Origin: Bacteroidales bacterium UBA1077
GTDB taxonomy: Bacteria; Bacteroidota; Bacteroidia; Bacteroidales; UBA932
Direction: 5' to 3'
Length of the DNA stretch: 11,202 nucleotides
Assembly (NCBI GenBank): GCA_002314195.1
Contig: DCCQ01000051.1
Location: forward strand, 1 to 11,202
The first letter of the stretch is position 1. Every line of letters begins with the position of its first letter. The position numbers and the translations under genes were made by a program. The notes under the pieces were generated by a model, which made no database searches, had not been told where the DNA came from, and saw only the letters and a list, made by a program, of their open reading frames with translations. Positions 7,668-11,202 of this stretch are shown here, piece after piece.

Positions 7668-7675
7668 TCACAAAG
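7663..7675. promoter_or_regulatory. 13-bp palindrome over recA promoter, candidate operator
   Basis: CTTTGT and ACAAAG form perfect six-base arms around a single C. The palindrome covers the TTTG of the candidate -7 box and the predicted transcription start, where a bound repressor would block recA. I do not recognise it as a known LexA box, and no repressor gene is in the window. Confidence 0.3.
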
Positions 7676-7722
7676 GCGACATCTTTTCGCCCAAAAACAA
7701 CTAACAACTATATTTAATCATT

Positions 7723-8751
7723 ATGGCAAAAGAGGTAGAGGCTAAGGCCACAGACGCGGGAGCCGCGAAACTCAAGGCGCTGCAGGCCACGATCGACAAG
7801 ATTGAGAAAGACTACGGGAAAGGAACGATCATGAAGCTGGGGGAACAGCCACAATGGGACGTGCAGGTCATTCCGAGCGGTTCCGTCGCGCTTGACCATG
7901 CGCTCGGGATCGGAGGTTATCCGCGCGGAAGGATAGTGGAGATCTACGGTCCGGAATCCAGCGGTAAGACCACGCTGGCTATCCATGCGATAGCCGAGGC
8001 GCAGAAACAAGGTGGCATCGCGGCGATGATCGACGCGGAACACGCTTTCGACAGAACCTACGCGAAGGCTCTCGGGGTGAACCTGGAGACTTTGCTCATC
8101 TCACAGCCGGACAACGGCGAGCAGGCGCTTGAGATCGCCGACAACCTGATCCGTTCGGGAGCGATCGACATCGTGGTGGTCGACTCTGTCGCCGCCCTGA
8201 CCCCGAAGGCTGAAATCGAGGGTGAGATGGGAGACAACAAGGTTGGACTTCAGGCAAGGCTTATGAGCCAGGCCCTGAGGAAACTTACGGCGAACATCGC
8301 AAAGACGAACACATGCTGCATATTCATCAACCAGCTCAGGGAGAAGATCGGTGTGATGTTCGGCAATCCGGAGACCACGACAGGCGGCAACGCTTTGAAG
8401 TTCTATGCTTCAGTCCGCATCGACGTGCGCAAGACCACGCAGCTCAAGGACGGCGAGGAGGCCCTGGGCAACCGCACACGGGTGAAAGTTGTCAAGAACA
8501 AGATGGCTCCGCCTTTCAAGAAGGCCGAGTTCGACATCGTGTTCGGAGAGGGCATCTCCCACGCAGGAGAGATTCTCGACTTGGGTGTTGAATATGGCAT
8601 CGTCGGCAAGAGCGGCTCATGGTTCAGCTACGGCGACCAGAAACTCGCCCAGGGACGCGAGGCCACAAAACAGCTTCTCAAAGACAACCAGGAACTCTGC
8701 GATGAGATCGAGGCAAAGGTCCGCGAGGCGCTGAAGAACGTGAAGGACTAA
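7723..8751 (+). CDS. recA: Recombinase RecA
   Basis: This 342-residue cytoplasmic ATPase forms filaments on single-stranded DNA, drives strand exchange and activates the damage response. Walker A GPESSGKTT is at 76-84, catalytic Glu in DAEHAF (104-109), Walker B VVVDS at 151-155, the FINQLR segment at 201-206, and DNA-binding loop L2 with FGNPETTTGGNALKFYAS at about 213-230. The N-terminal polymerisation helix (about 14-35) and a C-terminal domain ending AKVREALKNVKD are complete; the acidic tail is short. The ATG at 7723 gives the expected MAKE start. The gene stands alone on the plus strand, divergent from rlmN, and its stop codon overlaps that of convergent tdk. Confidence 0.98.
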   Translation: MAKEVEAKATDAGAAKLKALQATIDKIEKDYGKGTIMKLGEQPQWDVQVIPSGSVALDHALGIGGYPRGRIVEIYGPESSGKTTLAIHAIAEAQKQGGIAAMIDAEHAFDRTYAKALGVNLETLLISQPDNGEQALEIADNLIRSGAIDIVVVDSVAALTPKAEIEGEMGDNKVGLQARLMSQALRKLTANIAKTNTCCIFINQLREKIGVMFGNPETTTGGNALKFYASVRIDVRKTTQLKDGEEALGNRTRVKVVKNKMAPPFKKAEFDIVFGEGISHAGEILDLGVEYGIVGKSGSWFSYGDQKLAQGREATKQLLKDNQELCDEIEAKVREALKNVKD

Positions 8752-9329
8752 GCCTTCGCGTTCTCCTCGGCGATCGCCTTGTTGTAGCATTCGCGGCATA
8801 GGGGCTCGTAGGCATTCTTTTCTCCAAGGACCACGAGCTCAGTGCTGTGAGACAGCCTGTGGGAATGGTTGGCGAGGTTGCCGCACCTGACGCAGATGGC
8901 GTGGACCTTTCTCACCTCCTCAGCGACAGCCATCAAGTAAGGCATCGGGCCGAAAGGATTTCCGAGGAAATCGGTGTCCAGGCCGGCGATGATCACACGT
9001 ATTCCACGATTGGCAAGTTCCTGCGCGACATCGACAAGCGACATGTCATAGAACTGAGCCTCGTCTATTCCGACGACCTGGACTTCAGGATCGACGTTCA
9101 GCATCTCCTTAGGATCCTTCACGGAATGGCACGGAATCTTGTGGAAGTCATGGGAGACCACGTCATCCTCTGAATATCTTGTGTCGATTGTCGGCTTGAA
9201 GATCTCTATTCTGAGATTCGCGAACTTGGCCCTGCGGATTCTGCGGATCAGTTCCTCTGTCTTGCCGGAGAACATCGAACCGCAAATGACTTCAATACAT
9301 CCGGATTTTTTTATGTTTTCTGAAAACAT
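8748..9329 (-). CDS. tdk: Thymidine kinase, type II (zinc-binding)
   Basis: This 193-residue cytoplasmic salvage enzyme phosphorylates thymidine to dTMP with ATP. The P-loop GSMFSGKT is at 17-24, the Walker B and catalytic base region DEAQFYD at 89-95 (Glu90), and the structural zinc site is Cys146 and Cys149 (CVRC) with Cys178 and Cys181 (CREC). The thymidine-holding lasso lies between them, ending in GEKNAYEPLCREC. Length is normal. The ATG at 9329 gives MFSENIKK before CIEVICGSMF; it lies inside a 17-bp palindrome. The TAG stop shares bases 8748-8750 with the end of recA, so the two transcripts must overlap at their 3' ends. Confidence 0.96.
   Translation of the reverse strand: MFSENIKKSGCIEVICGSMFSGKTEELIRRIRRAKFANLRIEIFKPTIDTRYSEDDVVSHDFHKIPCHSVKDPKEMLNVDPEVQVVGIDEAQFYDMSLVDVAQELANRGIRVIIAGLDTDFLGNPFGPMPYLMAVAEEVRKVHAICVRCGNLANHSHRLSHSTELVVLGEKNAYEPLCRECYNKAIAEENAKA
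9313..9329. promoter_or_regulatory. 17-bp perfect interrupted palindrome on the tdk start codon
   Basis: ATGTTTTC (9313-9320) and GAAAACAT (9322-9329) are exact reverse complements around one T. The right arm contains the tdk start codon. On tdk mRNA the sequence could fold into a seven-pair hairpin with a CAG loop that hides the AUG. On DNA it could be an operator, as it also lies about 6-22 bases ahead of the candidate -7 box of the plus-strand gene. Confidence 0.4.
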
Positions 9330-9334
9330 TTCGT

Positions 9335-9342
9335 TAGATTTG
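9335..9342 (+). promoter_or_regulatory. Candidate -7 promoter element for the gene at 9426 and rsmI
   Basis: TAGATTTG matches TAnnTTTG and lies 83 bases before the preferred ATG at 9426. A T-rich stretch upstream may serve as -33. The predicted leader holds an exact inverted repeat, CAAACC (9365-9370) and GGTTTG (9399-9404), around a GC-rich interior. Confidence 0.4.
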
Positions 9343-9409
9343 TTGAAATAATCAATAACACTCGCAAACCTTGTGGCGCGGCGTGGTTTCCGCCCTCCGG
9401 TTTGTCAGG

Positions 9410-9417
9410 CAAAGATA
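9410..9417 (-). promoter_or_regulatory. Candidate -7 promoter element for tdk
   Basis: The minus strand reads TATCTTTG, identical to the candidate recA -7 box, 80 bases before the tdk ATG. It and the plus-strand element at 9335 face towards each other, so the two divergent genes' leaders would overlap. The -33 region is not clearly TTTG. Confidence 0.45.
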
Positions 9418-9425
9418 GCATTTTT

Positions 9426-10343
9426 ATGGGAAACATCGACGAAAAAAGGCTTTCCGCACTGCTGGAAAGAATCAGCAAGATAAAGGTGGAGCTTGAGGCT
9501 CTTGAAAATGAAGCGCGCGCGCTTGGTGAGGTCACTGACCAAACGCAGTCGGTCACAGAACCGACATCTCCGGTCACTGAGACTGCCGAAGCGGCCGCTG
9601 AACCGACCACCCCGGTCGCCGCCCCTGCCGAAGCGGCGGTTCCGACGGAAACCTCATCCGTTCCAACAGACGACACGCCTATCGAGATTGATATTCCTGA
9701 CATGGACATTCCGCCGATCATTGAAGATCCGGTGACTGAATATTCGGCCGCCTCGACACTTCGACAAACTCAGTACACCGCAAACTCGGCTACCGATGAC
9801 ATTCCGGTCACCGAACCAACAGCCCAGGTCGCTGAGCCTGCCGAAGTAACAGTTCCTGCCGAAACCCCGAAGCAGACCGAAGAGGTCACTGAGCCTGTCG
9901 AAGTGACTGAGCCTGCCGAAGCGCCCATGGAGCCAAAAGCGCCAACAAAACCGACCGCACTGGATGACCTTCCTTTCGATGACGACCTTCCGGACGATGC
10001 GCCATCCGCGGCCCCGAAAGCGAAGGCAGCCATCCTCGACAGCCAAAAAGCCGAAACCGCAGTCATGGACGTAATGGCCGAAAAACAAGCCTGGAGAACA
10101 GACCGCCCCGGATCTCCTGTGAAAAACGTAATCAGCGCGATCTCCCTCAACGACAGAGTGCTGCTGATCAACGTGCTCTTCAAGGAGGATCCGATCCTCT
10201 TCCAGAACACCATCAGCGCTTTCAACGGCATGACCACGCTTGACGAGGCACTTACATACATCAAGTCCAACTTCCCTGACTGGGATCTGAACTCGGAGCC
10301 TGTCTACAGGCTGATGATGGCGGTTCGCAGGAAACTTAAGTAA
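9426..10343 (+). CDS. Coiled-coil/low-complexity protein with conserved Bacteroidota C-terminal domain, function unknown
   Basis: The preferred ATG at 9426 gives 305 residues starting MGNIDEKRL; a TTG at 9402 would add eight. The N-terminal part (about 4-35) is a charged amphipathic helix likely to form a coiled coil. Residues of about 36-185 are a low-complexity acidic linker rich in Pro, Thr, Glu, Ala and Val, with repeats such as VTEPVEVTEPAE; it is interrupted by STLRQTQYTANS where a repeat unit lies inverted. The C-terminal segment, about 215-305, is well ordered: DRPGSPVKNVISAISLNDRV, FKEDPILFQNTISAFNGM, TLDEALTYIKSNFPDWD and VYRLMMAVRRKLK. I recognise this as a domain seen in Bacteroidota proteins of unknown function. 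No signal peptide or membrane segment is seen. The gene ends one base before rsmI, so they are probably co-transcribed. Confidence 0.8.
   Translation: MGNIDEKRLSALLERISKIKVELEALENEARALGEVTDQTQSVTEPTSPVTETAEAAAEPTTPVAAPAEAAVPTETSSVPTDDTPIEIDIPDMDIPPIIEDPVTEYSAASTLRQTQYTANSATDDIPVTEPTAQVAEPAEVTVPAETPKQTEEVTEPVEVTEPAEAPMEPKAPTKPTALDDLPFDDDLPDDAPSAAPKAKAAILDSQKAETAVMDVMAEKQAWRTDRPGSPVKNVISAISLNDRVLLINVLFKEDPILFQNTISAFNGMTTLDEALTYIKSNFPDWDLNSEPVYRLMMAVRRKLK
9573..9921 (+). repeat. Dispersed/tandem 18-19-base repeat units inside the linker-coding region
   Basis: Units resembling GTCACTGAGCCTGTCGAAG occur at 9573-9591, 9615-9633, 9828-9846, 9885-9903 and 9903-9921, with a degenerate one near 9846-9863. 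The last two are in direct tandem with an 18-base period, equal to six codons (VTEPVE, VTEPAE). One reverse-orientation unit, CTTCGACAAACTCAGTAC, is at 9759-9776. The core resembles the CTTCGACAAGCTCAG sequence seen in REP-like intergenic repeats of many bacteria; that comparison is from memory. Confidence 0.7.
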
Positions 10344-10344
10344 C

Positions 10345-11055
10345 ATGCCTGGAATCCTCTACATAGTCCCGACTCCTGTCGGAAATCTTGACGACATGAC
10401 ATTCAGGGCCGTACAGGTCCTTAAAGACGCAGATCTCATCCTGGCAGAGGACACCAGGACCAGCAGTGTTCTGCTCCACCGCTATGACATCCACGGAAAG
10501 CTCCAGTCGCATCACAAGTTCAACGAGCACCAGACCGCCGAAATGATCAAGGAACGGATTCTTGGCGGACTGAATGTCGCACTGATCAGCGATGCCGGCA
10601 CGCCGGGAATATCCGACCCCGGTTTTTTGCTTGCGCGAACCTGCGCCGCCGAAGGCATTGAGGTTCAGACCCTTCCTGGAGCCACAGCTTGCATTCCGGC
10701 GATAGTCTCGTCCGGGCTGCCATGCGACAGGTTCTGCTTCGAAGGTTTCCTTCCGGTCAAGAAAGGACGTCAGACTTTGCTGAAAGAACTTGCCGCCGAA
10801 ACCAGGACAATGATATTCTATGAATCTCCTTACAGGTTAGTCAAGACCCTTGACCAGTTCATTGAATATTTCGGTTCAGAGCGCGAATGCTCCGTGGCGC
10901 GCGAAATCTCCAAAATCCATGAGGAGCACAAGCGTGGGACGCTGGCCGACGTGTCTGCATGGTACAAGGAACATGAGCCAAAGGGGGAGATTGTCATCGT
11001 TGTCGCCGGGGCTCCTTCAGAGAAAAAACGGCGAAAGACAGAAGCGGAAGAGTAG
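10345..11055 (+). CDS. rsmI: 16S rRNA (cytidine1402-2'-O)-methyltransferase
   Basis: This 236-residue cytoplasmic SAM-dependent enzyme of the tetrapyrrole-methylase (class III) fold methylates the ribose of C1402 in the 16S rRNA decoding centre. Family motifs in order are YIVPTPVGNLDDMTFRAV (6-23), LAEDTRTSSVLL (33-44), LISDAGTPGISDPG, LPGATACIPAIVSSGLP and FYESPYRL, then AREISKIHEE. Length is that of the typical family core with a short basic and acidic tail (KKRRKTEAEE). The ATG at 10345 begins one base after the TAA of the preceding gene, suggesting translational coupling. No convincing terminator is visible after its TAG. Confidence 0.95.
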   Translation: MPGILYIVPTPVGNLDDMTFRAVQVLKDADLILAEDTRTSSVLLHRYDIHGKLQSHHKFNEHQTAEMIKERILGGLNVALISDAGTPGISDPGFLLARTCAAEGIEVQTLPGATACIPAIVSSGLPCDRFCFEGFLPVKKGRQTLLKELAAETRTMIFYESPYRLVKTLDQFIEYFGSERECSVAREISKIHEEHKRGTLADVSAWYKEHEPKGEIVIVVAGAPSEKKRRKTEAEE

Positions 11056-11114
11056 ATTTTGAATATGTCCGCTCATTATGGGATCTTCAAAAAGGGCATG
11101 TCACACTTGTACGC

Positions 11115-11201
11115 TTATCTCGCTTCAGTCTTATTGTTTTCACATTTATCCATAACATAACTTTTTCTCACATGATCTGAACTGAGAAGCTGTTTTGATT
11201 T
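11115..11201 (-). CDS. Possible C-terminal end of an unidentified minus-strand gene
   Basis: On the minus strand one frame is open from the right edge to a TAA at 11117-11115, encoding 28 residues ending CENNKTEAR. It would be convergent with rsmI, leaving a 59-base gap. An open stretch this short can easily occur by chance and no family is recognisable. The rest of 11056-11202 holds nothing else I can support. Confidence 0.2.
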   Translation of the reverse strand, partial: KSKQLLSSDHVRKSYVMDKCENNKTEAR

Positions 11202-11202
11202 G

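Noticed and set aside
7675..7690. GGCGA/TCGCC hairpin as a terminator in the recA leader
   Set aside because: The stem is five pairs and is followed by CAAAAAC rather than a T-run on the plus strand; it is more likely incidental leader structure.
7612..7722. Classical SOS box upstream of recA
   Set aside because: Neither the E. coli-type CTG-N10-CAG nor the Gram-positive GAAC-N4-GTTC box is present; only the unfamiliar palindrome at 7663-7675 is seen.
9365..9404. CAAACC/GGTTTG inverted repeat as a terminator or riboswitch
   Set aside because: Arms are only six bases, 28 bases apart, with no T-run after them; no known RNA family is recognised.
9654..10346. Long minus-strand open frames opposite the low-complexity gene
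   Set aside because: Repetitive GC-rich sequence leaves antisense frames open. The plus-strand frame has a conserved C-terminal domain and 1-base spacing to rsmI.
11065..11160. 31-codon plus-strand open frame after rsmI (MSAHYGIFKKGMSHLYAYLA...)
   Set aside because: Its hydrophobic middle is mildly suggestive, but it is too short, has no clear promoter or ribosome site, and overlaps another weak candidate.
1..11202. CRISPR array, insertion sequence, tRNA or rRNA genes, defence or toxin-antitoxin genes
   Set aside because: No regularly spaced repeats, transposase motifs, cloverleaf sequence or matching small gene pairs were found on either strand.

Overview
The window looks like chromosomal DNA of a member of the Bacteroidales (Bacteroidota) with roughly even GC. 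Three things point that way. The housekeeping proteins have Bacteroidota-style sequences (long SAICAR synthetase, tetracysteine thymidine kinase, patatin joined to an outer-membrane barrel). Start codons have A/T-rich upstream sequence with little Shine-Dalgarno signal. Several intergenic regions contain the Bacteroidota -7 promoter element TAnnTTTG. I cannot name the genus.

Layout, left to right. (1) Bases 1-1363, minus strand: the edge of a surface-polysaccharide locus, with a UDP-glucuronate-4-epimerase-like gene followed by the 5' end of a Wzx-type flippase gene cut by the window edge. (2) Bases 1462-3577, minus strand: a compact set read purC, then a GNAT/Mom-like gene, then mtgA, with a 3-base gap and an 8-base overlap, probably from a promoter in front of purC. 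(3) Bases 3662-7611, minus strand: a second set read rlmN, then a patatin/POTRA/beta-barrel gene, then recX, with gaps of 20 and 3 bases. (4) recA on the plus strand (7723-8751), divergent from rlmN and tail-to-tail with tdk (8748-9329, minus), their stop codons overlapping. (5) Bases 9426-11055, plus strand: a Bacteroidota protein with a coiled coil, a long low-complexity linker and a conserved C-terminal domain, followed after 1 base by rsmI. The last 147 bases hold at most the end of an unidentified minus-strand gene.

Most genes are core functions: purine synthesis, DNA repair and its modulator RecX, rRNA and tRNA methylation, thymidine salvage and peptidoglycan synthesis. I see no defence island, CRISPR array, transposase, phage module or toxin-antitoxin pair, and no convincing new multi-gene system. 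The signals worth a second look are smaller: a strong excess of GAATAT (and TGAATATG) across the window in all reading frames; a repeat resembling GTCACTGAGCYTGTCGAAG that appears to have built the linker of the gene at 9426; a 17-bp perfect interrupted palindrome on the tdk start codon; a 13-bp palindrome on the recA promoter; and possible RNA structure ahead of purC.
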